Source: Diphasiastrum complanatum
Lineage: Eukaryota; Streptophyta; Lycopodiopsida; Lycopodiales; Lycopodiaceae
NCBI GenBank assembly: GCA_029204225.1
Contig: CM055106.1
Span: 19,416,149 to 19,480,148 of the forward strand
Direction: 5' to 3'
Length of the DNA: 64,000 nucleotides
Under the pieces are notes generated by a model that was not told the DNA's origin, did not search any database, and saw nothing but the letters and a program-made list of their open reading frames with translations. Every line of letters starts with the position of its first letter. Position 1 is the stretch's first letter. Below, one piece after another: positions 51,801-62,130 of the stretch. Made by a program: the position numbers and the translations under genes.

Positions 51801-53591
51801 GAGAGATCTTGTTCATTCATCACTTATTCAAAGTAATCTCTTGTTTATCTAGTATCAATTTGCAATTATAAGCCTGAAGGTTAGGGCATTGGGAAGTCAT
51901 CTTGTTGAGATTACAAATTCATTTTCTTCTGCTATTGTGAGATTTATCTTTTCTTTACATATCATAGGTCATTGAGATTACAATGTCATTTTCTTCTGCT
52001 ATTGTGAGATTTATCTTTTCTTTACATATCATAGCTGTATTTCTTTAAAAAACTATTGACAAGTTATTCGATTCACAGGTCATTGGCATACATTTACACC
52101 ACCCTCAAATGGTTTCACGCATTTATGCTTGCTAAAAGTTCCATCCACCAACTGTTAACTTTTGTAGCGTTCAAAAGCCTAAAATCTATTCTAATTTGCT
52201 TTGAACATTGGTGGTGCTTTGTTGCTGAAAAAAAATAAGATATAGTTCACAGCATGATGAGTGTTTGAAGAAACTTCATAACGTGGTTTGTGACGTCTAG
52301 CCTTTATTTTTAAGGCTAACAACCCTAAATTTCTGTGTTTGCTTCACCAATCAATTTTGTTTGTTACATACATTATTAGATATATTCCACAGCTTGTCTG
52401 GTAATAGAAAAAGCTTTTAACAAGGTGTCATGCTCTCCTTGTAATTTGCTTCACAATTGCAGTGACCTCACAGATTAGCTCCTCATTTTGGTACATAATA
52501 CTGCTGATACTTCTTGTTTCTAGTAAAATCTTCGAATTTATCCTGCCTTGTAGTTGTTCTAACGGTCATGAAGTGCGATCCTCTTCCTTAGAGGATGCTG
52601 TGGCCTCTTTTGTTGCATACATAACCAAGGCAGAAGCTTCTTTGGTTGCATCTAAAGCCAAGAAAAATGCCACTTTAGCAGCATATGCAGAGAGAATGCA
52701 TAAGATGGATGCACGCTTCGATGCAGTCCTGTCTCTCTTGTAATCGATGCAGTCATAGCTTCAAACCGGTGCTCTACTCGTCCGACCACAGATACTGTTG
52801 TGAACCTTCTATTATTACATCTGTTTCACAAGTCCAGTTTGCAATTGTCTCTCTTTGTTTTCTACCTCCTCTGTACTTGAAGATGACAGCTCTTCTTGAT
52901 TATTTTCCATATGCCGTTCACACAACTACTCCACCTCTATCTCAATCTCCAGTTATTTTTGGGTCTATGTTATCTCAACCTCCTACTATTCTTTCTCCAT
53001 ATTTCACAACCTCATTTTCAGGTAAAATTTCCATCATTCCAGCCATGGTGAGGAGGCTTCTACAAGAAAACTTTCTTTGAAGATGCCAACTTAATCTCAA
53101 AGTCAATCATGCTCAGTTTTATCATCAAAGTTGGCATCATTCTTTTTTGGGTGTTGCACACTGCCTCTGCAGTTGTCGGTCTATGGATCCTTCTGCAACT
53201 TCATTGTGGCATTACCGAAGAGCCTACTACTGCTTTTGTATGGTAAGCCTTGGTCTATATGCCTACCTTGAGCACCTTTATCACCAATACCGTCTGATCC
53301 TGCAACAGATTTGTTATTGTAGCGGTGGACACGACGATCTCACAAACATCCTCATGTGGCATTCTTGGTTAATACACAGTTTGGAAGAGTCATTGTTGAA
53401 AAGTTTGATTCACATCGACGTTCATGAAAATACGTTGGGAGAAGTTGGGCAACCTGAAGATAGGTTCCATGAATGATCGTTTTAGCTAAACTACTGGAAA
53501 GTGACCTACCTTCAAACGAAGCTTACAAATTAGGGTACGTGAGATTAGCATAGCCTTTAACATGGTCAGATATCTATTTTTTCAAACATTA

Positions 53592-53641
<50 letters not shown>

Positions 53642-53781
53642 AATTGTATTTAAATTTATTGTATATGCTTTTCTTTCAGTTTCAGAGACGTTTTTCATAA
53701 GCTCCCTTGTGGTCCACGTACTTGATATGTACTTATTTGTCTTATATGCCTTTTGGCATGAAAAAGACGTTACTAAAGCTT

Positions 53782-53854
<73 letters not shown>

Positions 53855-54338
53855 GCATTCTTATTATGCCCACCACTCTACGCTCTCTTATATCATATGA
53901 GGACTCCAGATGCGTGGCTCTCATGATACGAGAGATGTTCCTATTGCGACGTGATCTACACGAGGCGACTCGTCACTCTACTCCTCAGCTACTGATCACT
54001 TCATTCTTCCATAGGCGAAGACCACGAGACCTGGATCTTGATGATGACGACGATGATGATGGTCACCTACATGGCCACAAAGCTAGGAGACAGCGTCCTA
54101 CTCCTCACCACTTAGCGGTTGGGACATCCAGACATTCTACTAGGCGACATACCCACGGGCGGCGTCAGCAGATTCCAGCACTTCCACATGTTGCAGCCCG
54201 CATCACATCGTTCTACAGTACTGGCAGTGCATCATGACAGTGTCTCAGATTTTATGCAACGACATTCTTATTATTGCATATATCTTAGTGTACACTTGTT
54301 GTTTTACTTTAGCATCTTCGGAGACGTTTTATACGCTA

Positions 54339-54411
<73 letters not shown>

Positions 54412-57400
54412 ATAGCTGTCGTACAGCACCTTTTCACGGTTTGATAGAACCTTTTGTTTAGATTTTCTGGGCTCCATGTCCTGAAAAGCAATAGGAGTTC
54501 AGGTTTCAATCAGGCCTTTTCACGTTCATTGTTCCTTTATCAGGAAAAGAAAATAAATAAGCACCCAAATAGTTAATCACAGTGGATTGACGCTTATCCT
54601 AATCTACATATGGAGGTGGGAGCATGCATATCATCTTTGTCAGACACACACACACACACACACATAAAAACCTAATGGTTTTCCAGGAAGATCCGAACTA
54701 AAAGAAAACTAGTTAGCATGACAAAGGTACAAGATGTCAAACTGAACACAAAAATCAGTGCAGTCTGGACCTGAGAAATAACCATGGCTCGTGCTTTGCA
54801 ACCAAATTCCTTCATCTTCACTAGCATCTTCTTCTGATAAACTTTGTATATTAGTCTTTTAAATGCAATTTAGCATAAAATCAGTATAACCACTATAAAT
54901 GCGTCTAAACACTATTTGAGCAAATGCTAGAGTCAAGAGCAGTTAATTGTTTCAAGAGCAAAAACATAGAAATACCCCTGAGAACGGCACTTTACACAAA
55001 CAAAATGCCAAAACCCACAGAACCATTAAGGAGAAACCAAGCATGCAAGCCTAAGTCTCTAATGATCAGCTCCAACAGCAAAATATCCTTTCTCAAAGGA
55101 ATCAGAAACCCGCTAGATGGTCTCATTTAAATTTTTGGTGAGTCTCAAGTCTTATATAACTGTGACTCGATACAAATACAAGGATGATGTTGCTTCAGAG
55201 TGGCAAACATAAAAAAATTCATAAATTAAAGAACGTAGAGAGTGTTACTTGTGTTTCAAGCGTCTGTGCAGGTAAAATGACTAGCTTGTAGAACCAAAAA
55301 AGAAGCAAACCTTAAGCTCTAGCTCATGTGTTGTCTCTGGTCCAAGTTTACCTAGCACTACATATCCTCCTGACTGTTGCCTTTTATAGTCTTTCAGGCT
55401 ATATGACTTAAAGTCTCTCTGCAACCAACCTCAAACATAATCATTGATCCCATCAACGTCTACTTATTGATCGGAGCTTCTAAAAATACAACCACAACTT
55501 TGCAATATTGATTGAAAACATATCATATCCGTGAAAAGTAGTATAACTTTTCTGCCACTACTAGAATCCAGTTAGCATTGAGTTAGTCACATTCATGAAG
55601 AAAGTACTAAAATTGATGGATTCCCATGTGCCTAGTGTGGATGTCTGTTAAGCCTCTGTTTACTGTCTTCAGCTGTAAGCAGCTCTTGAGTACAGAGACG
55701 CTGAAATCTTAGCCAATGGTATGTATAAAAACAGCATCTTTATGCTTTTGAAAGAATAAGTTGTGAGGACTCAGGATGGGTATAAGAAATACTATAATGT
55801 CCAAAACAATACTTGGATCACATCATCACAGGCCTAAGCATGGCATTTTCATTCTGGTGGTGGGCAGCATTAGTACTGTTAATGCAAAAAGAGAGAATTT
55901 TCTAAAGATCGAAAACTTTTATGCTTAAGAGTTCCTGCAGTCAGGAAAAATGGTACAACCTGCCGATTAGGACTGCGAAAGGCAAGCCTTGGATCAAATG
56001 AAGCTTGGCGGTAATGATCTTGAACCATCTTCAAATCTGAACCTGATTTTGTCGATTCTTTTATCTTTTTAGCTTCTTTAAGCCTAGCTCTTTCAACTGC
56101 ATTCAAATGGCTGTTCTCTTTATGAATTAATTGGCTAACTATAGCACAACATGGGTCATACAAGCTACCTGCAGGTATTGTTTCACCATATCCAGTATCT
56201 TTTCTTTCATTAGTTGGTACTGTAAAATCATCAGCACTCAATGACAATCTTGATTTCATGTCACTTTCTGCCAAGCATTCAAAACTAGATTCAGTTGAAC
56301 TAGCATGTTTGACTTCATGACTTCCTCTGGTAGCAGAATCCTCTGAGCTTGTTCCAAAAGCTGAAATAGACTGGTGACTTATGGAGTCCAAGCTTCTGCT
56401 AATGCCATTATAATGAAAATCCTCATCTACAATTTCAGAGTCACTTTGAAAATATTGTTCTTTGGCTTGCCTGCCAAGACCTATCTCAAGATCAGTGTGT
56501 AGGATAAATATGCTTAAGCCTGAAACTCATTGGACGCAATTGAGCTATTTTTACTTCAAATATTCAAAGGGCCAATACCCAGTTCGACTGACATGGGATT
56601 CTCTGGAGGGTGAGTTTATTGATGTTTTTGGGAACTGCGTCCAATGATCTTCGACATTAATTTCATCTTGCTTGCACCTTCAGAGTTCAGTTCAACAATA
56701 AATCAGCAGTTTTGATGAACGATTTCAAGTCATCATGGACATCAAGTTTACGCAGAAAAACTGCTTTTTCCATGTAATAATTCTTAGCAGATGTTACTAG
56801 GCATGCAAAACAATTAGAGATACTGAAACATGCAAATTTAGTTCTGGATCAACCAAATTAGAATAAACGTGAGCAATTTTTCAACAGTGGTCAAACACCT
56901 AGCATGTTCAAGTTAATTTTCATCGTAATTGGTGTCTTCAAGCCAACAAAGGTTTATGAAGAAAAGAACCGAGGACACATCTCTTAGATTTATCAGCACA
57001 AGAAACATATATCAGCTGCCAAGTCTGCATCAATGTTTTTTAAACTGTGTCAAACATGTACAAGCTGTATCCATACCTCTTATGTGTCAAAAATGAGTGC
57101 ATGCGTTCCAACATGGGTCCAATCTCATTGCCAGGCCCACAATTGATAATATTTTCTACTTCACTAGGCAGCACTAGAAATCCTACTTTCTGCAATTTCA
57201 TTCAAGAGTAAAACATGTATATGTGTAAGATAATCTTTGTGTAAGCTTTTACGGCAACATGCTAAAGGTTTTTGTTAGAAATAAATGACTATGCTAAAGT
57301 TAATCCATAGGTTACTTTGACCCAAAAGGTCGAGATTTGTGTAGCCATGGGTATTTAGTTATTTAGGCCAATCTTAAGTTTGTCTTAAGTTCAGTTGGAC

Positions 57401-60400
57401 CCAATTTTGGTCATGTACTGACTCGTGGGTCCTTAGAGGTCTAATTTGGTTTAGGGGCCCTATCTTGACTTTTGGGGGTGCCCGCTTCAATCGAAGCTAA
57501 CCTAATTTTCAAGAAGCTAGTTTTTTTGTGCAGAAAGGCAGCCATCTATCCATTATCTTTTGGGCACTTTGGTTGCAGATTGAAAGACATCTTGTGCTCC
57601 TACTTTCAGCTCTTTGTTTGCTGCAAATTTTTTGAGTAGATTTGGTTGTGGAAAGGCTCTCTTTCCTATCTACTACAAGCTGAAATTCCGTTGGAGGTAA
57701 TGGCTAAAGAATCGGAAGCTATCGGTTCTTTGTTTAGTGAAGATCGGTTGGATGGCACAAACTACTCCTTGTGGAGTTACATGATGAAGAATCTTCTCAT
57801 AGCGGGCTGTGGGATTTTGGTCATTGGCGATGAGGAAAGGCCTCCGTCTTTGGCACCTCCTACACCTCGTGGATCATCATCTTCTACATCTTCAGAAGAA
57901 CAAAAGAAGTGGGATAGAAGGGATGTACAAGCACATTCTATGGTTGCTCTTGCTGTGAAAAAATCTATCCTACCTCATATTAGGTCTTGTAAGACATCTA
58001 AAAGTGCGTGGGATACACTTTATACTATGTATAGAGTCAAAAATCCAGCAAGAGTGGTGTATCTCAGAAATCAGCTTTCTATGTTGAAGATGCAAGAAAG
58101 GGATCAAGTGACCAATCACTTGACGAAGATCAAGGATCTTCGTGAGGAGCTTCTCAATATTGATGAGATAATTGAGGATGCTCAATTTGTTTCCATTACT
58201 CTCAACTCATTACCTTCCTCTTATCTTCCATTTGTTTCATCTTTGAGTATCTCTCTTAGGGTACATCAACTCTCCTTTGATGAACTTGTTGAGCTGCTTC
58301 TTCAAGAGGAGCAAACGAGGCAAAATTTTGCGGGTGACACTCAACAAGGTCAAGCTTTCTTCACGAAAGGCAAGGGCAAAGGCAAGTCAAAAGGAAAGGG
58401 GAAGCCTCCTTCCAAGGATGAGCAAAAGCCGGGTGGAGGTCAAAATGTCAACACTCAAAAGAAGAAAGGGAAGTGCCATTATTGCAAGAAGTATGAGCAC
58501 TTCATCAAGGATTGTAAGAAGAAGCTTGCGAAAGAGGAGAGTAAAGGAATTGATACTAGTGCTTCACTTGCTACTTTGGAGCAAGAGTTTGAAGCTAGTG
58601 GTGATCTCTTTAACCAAGACTATGCTTTTGTGTCTAATATTGCTTCTACTAGTACTTCTACATTTATGAGAAATTCAGGTTCTTTTGCTGATTTTCAGCC
58701 CATTGAATGGGTGATTGGCACCAATCGAGGAGGGGAATACATCAAGAACATGTTCGGTGCATTTCTTCGAGAGAAGGGAATTCTACATCAAATGACAACT
58801 CCCTATACGCCTCAACAAAAGGGTGTTGCCGAGCGAAAGAATCGCACACTTATGGAGATGACCTGTTGCATGCTTAAAGCAAAGGAGATGCCTCACAAGT
58901 TTTGGGCTAAAGCGGTTATAACGGCAGCATACATAAGCAATCGTTGTCCTACTAAAGCATTGAAAGTATTAACTCCTTATGAAGTTTGGTATGGGAAGAA
59001 GCCTTCAATCTCTCACTTTCGCATTTTTTGTTGTACAGCTTATGCTTTTGTTCCGGATAAACTTCGTACAAAGCTTGAGGATAAAGGAGTTAAATGCATT
59101 TTTGTTGGCTATAGTAGTGAAAGCAAAGGCTATAGGCTGTTTAATTTGAGCACTAACAAGATTATTGTTAGTCGTGATGTGCATTTTGATGAAAAGAATT
59201 CCTTACATGTGGCCCCAACTCATATCTTGAAGGGGGACAGCCCACATAGTGTGAATGTTGAAGTTTTTCCAAATTTGGTACTATCTTCTATTTCTAGAGA
59301 TAAGGGGCAGCAATCAACCAGTTTCGAACTGCCCAACACCTCATCAAGTTTAGAGCCTAATGTTCATCAAGAACCGCCCATTGTTGCTCAAAATCAGCCT
59401 GCAGGAACTGTTGGACAGCAAGGACCAGTTTTGGAAGATCTTGGACAGCCAAGTGCAGTGTCGGAAGATCTTGGACAGCAAATTGCAAGAAGAGACATGG
59501 CTGTTGGACAGCCTAAAACAGTCCCACGATGGCTGTTGTCGACTTTGCGGGACAACAAAGTAAGTTCATTATATGATGGAAAGACACGTGCCTCTACAAA
59601 CTCAGTGGACTATGCTGATTTTTCAGATTTTGCTCTTACATCTCATGGAGACATTGCGGAAGAACTTGTTTTTTATGAGCAGGCCAAGGGAGTAAATGTT
59701 GGGAGGATGCGATGCAAGATGAGTATGACTCACTCATGAGGAACCAGATTTGGGTTCTTGTTGATCTTCCTCATGGGAAGAAGGCAATTGGTTCTAAATG
59801 GGTATACAAAATCAAGTATAAGGCAAATGGTACCATTGAAAGGTACAAGGCAAGGCTTGTTGCCAAAGGCTATGCTCAGCAAAAGGGGATTGATTATGAG
59901 GAGACTTTTTCTCCTACTACTCGGATGACTACCATGAGGGTAGTAACCTCTTTGGCTGCCCATTTTGGTTGGCGTTTGCGGCAACTTGACATAAAGACAG
60001 CATTCCTCAATGGGTTGAAGGCCAAGAAGATAAAGTTTGTCTTCTTAAGAAGGCACTTTATGGACTGAAGCAAGCCCCAAAAATGTGGTATCGAAAGATA
60101 CATGCCTACTTTTGTGATCGAGGGTTTACTAACAGTCCTAGTGAATCTACTCTCTATGTCAAGCATACTTCAGATTTTATCATCATTATTTTGCTTTATG
60201 TTGATGATATTATTATTACGGGAAGTAATGAGCAGCAGATTGATGCCATAATACTTGATCTTGGTATGGTTTTTGAAACCTCAGATTTAGGCCTATTGCA
60301 CTTTTATCTTGGTCTTGAATTTGTACAAAAAGGGGCTGGAATTTTCATCTCTCAAGAACGCTACATTGGGCAGATTTTGAGGCAGTTCAAGATGGAAGAT

Positions 60401-62130
60401 TGCAAGCCGGTTGCTACACCTATGGAGACAGGCCTAAAATTAAGTAGTCAAGGTGATGGTGAACCAATTGATACTACTTCATATTGTCAAGCTATTGGTT
60501 GTCTCATTTACCTATGTAATTCAAGACCGAACATTTCTTATAGTGTCTCACTCATGTGTCAATTCATGCATGCCCCGATGACATCACATTGGAAAGCGTT
60601 GAAGAGGATCTTTCGATATCTTCAAGGAACAAGAAGTCATGGACTGGTTTTTCCTGCTTGTGATGATGCATGTTTGGTTGGTTTTAGTGACTCGAATTGG
60701 GGTGGAGATCAAGACACTAGACGCTCTACAAGTGGACATTTGCTTTTTTTTATGAAAATTCTACAATTTCTTGGTCAAGTAAAAAGCAGCCCACTGTTGC
60801 TACTTCTTCTAGTGAGGCAGAATATAGAGCGATATTTTCAGCCACAACGGAGTGTTTATGGCTGAGAAGACTACTTCTTGACATGAAATTTGGCGAGTCC
60901 TCAGCCACTCTTATCTTGAGTGATAGTCAAAGTGCTATTGCCATTGCACGGAATCCTGTTTTTCATGCGAGGATGAAGCACATCGAGATCCATTATCACT
61001 TTGTTCAGGAGAGACTTCATGATAGCGACATTTTACTTGAGATTGTCCTACAAATATTGAAGAAACTAACAAATTCCTATTTCTTGAATGCGTCATTCTA
61101 TGTGCATACATCTCAAATCACTAGAATTGCAATAGGCACACTCTTGTGCCCATGCACACAAAAGTGCAAATCAAACCCCTGAGACATGATCAGGAACAGA
61201 TGTGTCAAAACTCAATTCTGTCAATTTGACATGATAGTAGATTAGCTTATGCATCAAGTCCTAAGAAGGCCCAAAGAATCCTATCCAGATCGACAGACAA
61301 TGGAGGGCTTTTATCAGTAGTGGAGAGAATATATATGGTTTGTTTGGGCTACGATTTTGTGTATAAATGCACTTATGCAATTAACGTATCTTGTGTTTTA
61401 AATTTGTCGTTTCTAGCTATGAGCACACCTGTATTAGATTGTTGTAGTTTTTTATTATACGCGATTACTCCAACTTTGCCGACTTGGGCAATACTTTTCA
61501 GCACCTAACATAGACAACTTTGGATGCACGTATTGATCTCTACCGAATTCTAAGAATCTATATTGAAGTATTTTTTTTGAGGGACATACACCTACATGCA
61601 TATAAGATTTTCAATAGTATATAGCCATACACAGTTTGATATCATTTTAATATAGCTCACATTTGGAAATATCAAAATTTGATCGATTCCCCCACATGTT
61701 TGACACCATATTTTGGCAACTTTCTTGAATTCAATGGCTCATATTCTTTAACAATACATGTATACATGAAGAACCTGCCTATAGAGAGGATTTGATGATA
61801 TTTGTGATTTTTAGTGAGATAACAAAATTTGGAAAACGTGTTTAGAATAGACACTTTTGTGAACATGTTACAGCTCTAGTGATATATTGGATTGATATTG
61901 AAGTTTTAGATGCAAAGATATGGAGTCACCTAACTTAAAAGGAGCCCAAAAACTTACTTGGAAGGATGATATAGTACATCCAGAAACTTACCCGGAAGAG
62001 CTTTTCAAGTTGATCCCAATTGTCTCTTTTCTTTGAATATCTGGTTCCATAATCAAATGAATGCATATGAACATCTTGTGGATGATATCGAGAGAATAGC
62101 TCGGCAACAAGGCACCCATTTGAAAAATCA
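42806..62130 (-). CDS. SPATA4: SPATA4/CLAMP-like flagellar calponin-homology protein (5' end missing)
   Basis: Seven exons on the minus strand: 62130-61992, 57189-57077, 56512-55960, 55418-55311, 54833-54771, 43351-43205 and 42841-42806 (TAA). Borders are GT/AG and all phases agree, giving the last 385 residues. The first two join as a CH_2-type calponin-homology domain: DFSNGCLVAELFSRYHPQDV, MHSFDYGT, DNWDQLEKLFR, then VGFLVLPSEVENIINCGPGN. This closely matches animal SPATA4 (DFSNG-LVAEIF, NGTS, DNW-Q-EKF, then LP-E, C-G). A Ser/Glu-rich linker follows, then a motif DFKSYSLKDYK with YVVLGKLGPE, and a Glu/Lys-rich coiled-coil end (LEILEAKHQADKKQFE). Known family members occur in cilia and sperm flagella, so a role in motile sperm is inferred. 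The start of the CH domain (an exon ending two bases into a codon) was not found. The start of exon three and the end of exon five are the least certain. Confidence 0.82.
43352..46600. other. Intron DNA, no gene seen
   Basis: Part of the 11.4-kb intron between the exons at 43351 and 54771. It is AT-rich with no coding sequence. Some of it is probably the 3' LTR of the minus-strand LTR element that starts at 46729. Confidence 0.4.
46729..47992 (-). mobile_element. Non-coding LTR element: PBS-to-PPT interior
   Basis: On the minus strand an LTR end TTTCTAGCA (to 47992) is followed immediately by TGGTATCAGAGC (47991-47980), the initiator-Met tRNA primer site. At the other end lies AAGGGGGAG (to 46730), a polypurine tract, followed directly by TGTAAGAGTTAATG, a TG-type LTR start at 46729. 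The 1.26-kb interior has no gag or pol and includes a tandem unit of about 77 bp (near 47424 and 47501). It is therefore a non-autonomous, LARD-like insertion in the intron. LTR outer borders were not resolved. Confidence 0.6.
47424..47580. repeat. Tandem units of about 77 bp
   Basis: The segment ttatgaggctaaacaacaac begins at 47424 and again at 47501, each followed by ctgttga-tttcaa-ggctaatcaa. It lies inside the non-coding LTR element. Confidence 0.65.
48391..48417. repeat. Perfect GC hairpin
   Basis: CCCCCGGACT (48391-48400), a 7-nt loop and AGTCCGGGGG (48408-48417) form a perfect 10-bp stem in otherwise AT-rich intron DNA. Function unknown. Confidence 0.8.
48853..49645 (+). mobile_element. 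LINE copy (plus strand), ORF2 C-terminal part, decayed
   Basis: The plus strand reads VPHHIIVAEFVVPPIQIEAL, then GTHQYIRGHLYRAYLQSTWQ and MCVIHEVEDEFHFLCRCPA (C-x2-H-x6-H-x4-C). It is the same family as copies C and D. There are stops near 48958 and frameshifts near 49285 and 49330. It lacks the 3' hairpin and tail and runs into a copia fragment. Confidence 0.75.
49650..49890 (+). pseudogene. Ty1/copia integrase-end fragment
   Basis: In shifting frames the plus strand reads HLTVFGCDA, then KTVKCLFLGYDEKAKAYKMH, the conserved stretch downstream of the copia integrase core. It is a truncated relic joined to the LINE on its left. Confidence 0.7.
50005..51640 (+). pseudogene. Degenerate Ty3/gypsy element (zinc knuckle to RNase H)
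   Basis: Plus-strand remains are in gypsy order. A CCHC knuckle CFNCRSPDHHVKDC (C-x2-C-x4-H-x4-C) near 50010 is followed by a decayed protease region (FKSGNTHSFNSS near 50265). Next are RT fragments (PYRMSQYEQAKVHCQIEDFV near 50760, then FGV-NKK near 50850). RNase H-like remains start at SKDFTFEWISSCHK near 51170 and run on to a TNHQ/SNHQFLWMQFL-like stretch near 51500. Stops and frameshifts are everywhere. Confidence 0.75.
51900..52034. repeat. Tandem duplication, unit about 68 bp
   Basis: The segment containing cattttcttctgctattgtg and ending catatcatag occurs at about 51919-51966 and 51987-52034, with identical sequence over some 48 bp. The identity suggests a recent duplication. Confidence 0.85.
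52035..53595 (+). other. Unassigned intron DNA, probable gypsy tail
   Basis: Plus-strand open stretches (52462-52743 and 53147-53476) follow the gypsy remains. The first ends in an Ala/Lys-rich helix (SKAKKNATLAAYAERMHKMD). I cannot assign either with confidence. They may be decayed integrase and adjacent sequence. Confidence 0.35.
53596..53638. repeat. (CT)n microsatellite, 5' border of LINE copy E
   Basis: About 43 bp of CT dinucleotide directly at the 5' end of LINE fragment E. Confidence 0.9.
53639..53785 (+). mobile_element. LINE copy E, 3'-terminal fragment
   Basis: About 147 bp between two CT tracts. It ends with the family hairpin at 53739-53768 (arms GTCTT/AAGAC and ATGCC/GGCAT, loop TTTT), then GTTACTAAAGCTTT and the CT tail. 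It is the plus-strand counterpart of the 3' end of the ORF1-only copy B. Confidence 0.72.
53786..53852. repeat. (CT)n microsatellite, tail of LINE copy E
   Basis: About 67 bp of CT. It is the tail of E and touches the truncated 5' end of copy F. Confidence 0.9.
53853..54341 (+). mobile_element. LINE copy F, 5'-truncated 3' part
   Basis: It begins directly after the CT tail of E with TLRSLISYEDSRCVALMIREM, matching ORF2 ends of copies C and D. A low-complexity Asp-rich and Arg/His-rich end follows, to a stop near 54235. The 3' end (GGAGACGTTTTATACGCTAAAG) is diverged from the hairpin of the others and leads into a CT tail. Confidence 0.72.
54342..54408. repeat. (CT)n microsatellite, tail of LINE copy F
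   Basis: About 67 bp of CT at the 3' end of LINE copy F. Confidence 0.9.
54643..54664. repeat. (CA)n microsatellite
   Basis: A short CA tract of about 22 bp in the intron, close to the exon at 54833-54771. Confidence 0.8.
57700..59739 (+). pseudogene. Copia Gag-integrase fusion ORF (in-frame deletion)
   Basis: One open frame of 679 codons. It has copia Gag (DRLDGTNYSLWSYMMKNLL at its start), a Lys/Gly-rich basic stretch, the zinc knuckle CHYCKKYEHFIKDC (C-x2-C-x4-H-x4-C, about 58473), then at about 58700 it jumps straight into integrase (TNRGGEY, VAERKNRTLMEMTCCML). The protease and the zinc-binding half of integrase with the first catalytic Asp are gone, yet the frame is kept. The second catalytic Asp (usually TDRGGEY) is Asn; the Glu in VAERKN remains. 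It goes on through FVGYSSESKGYRLFNL and stops at the RT start. Confidence 0.85.
59712..61070 (+). pseudogene. Copia reverse transcriptase and RNase H, frameshifted
   Basis: The start QDEYDSLMRNQIWVLVDLP overlaps the end of the upstream ORF in another frame, so a frameshift separates them. KGYAQQKGIDYEETFSPT and RQLDIKTAFLNG follow. A short deletion and frameshift lie near 60015-60070, where the YM-PEGF segment is missing. RT resumes to the active-site YVDDIIITG (about 60200). RNase H-like parts (FSDSNWGGDQDTRRSTSG, then LILSDSQSAIAIARNPVFH) lie on either side of a frameshift near 60760. Confidence 0.88.
61071..61991. other. Intron DNA, no gene seen
   Basis: AT-rich sequence between the truncated copia element and the CH-domain exon. 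No 3' LTR is visible. Confidence 0.4.

Larger units (their letters stand above)
57274..61070 (+). mobile_element. Ty1/copia retrotransposon in an intron, internally deleted
   Basis: It is inserted, opposite to the gene, in the 4.8-kb intron of the SPATA4-like gene. The left limit is a guess from a TG-type start (TGTTAGAAATAAATG) near 57274. Gag begins at 57700 and RNase H remains end near 61060, where similarity stops without a 3' LTR. Protease and the first part of integrase are missing. RT is shifted out of frame at about 59735 and loses a segment near 60015. Confidence 0.75.

Noticed and set aside
53707-54237. 176-codon frame with Ser-Leu repeats and an Asp run
   Set aside because: It crosses the 3' end of one LINE, a CT microsatellite and the ORF2 end of another. 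The Asp run is the low-complexity end of ORF2.
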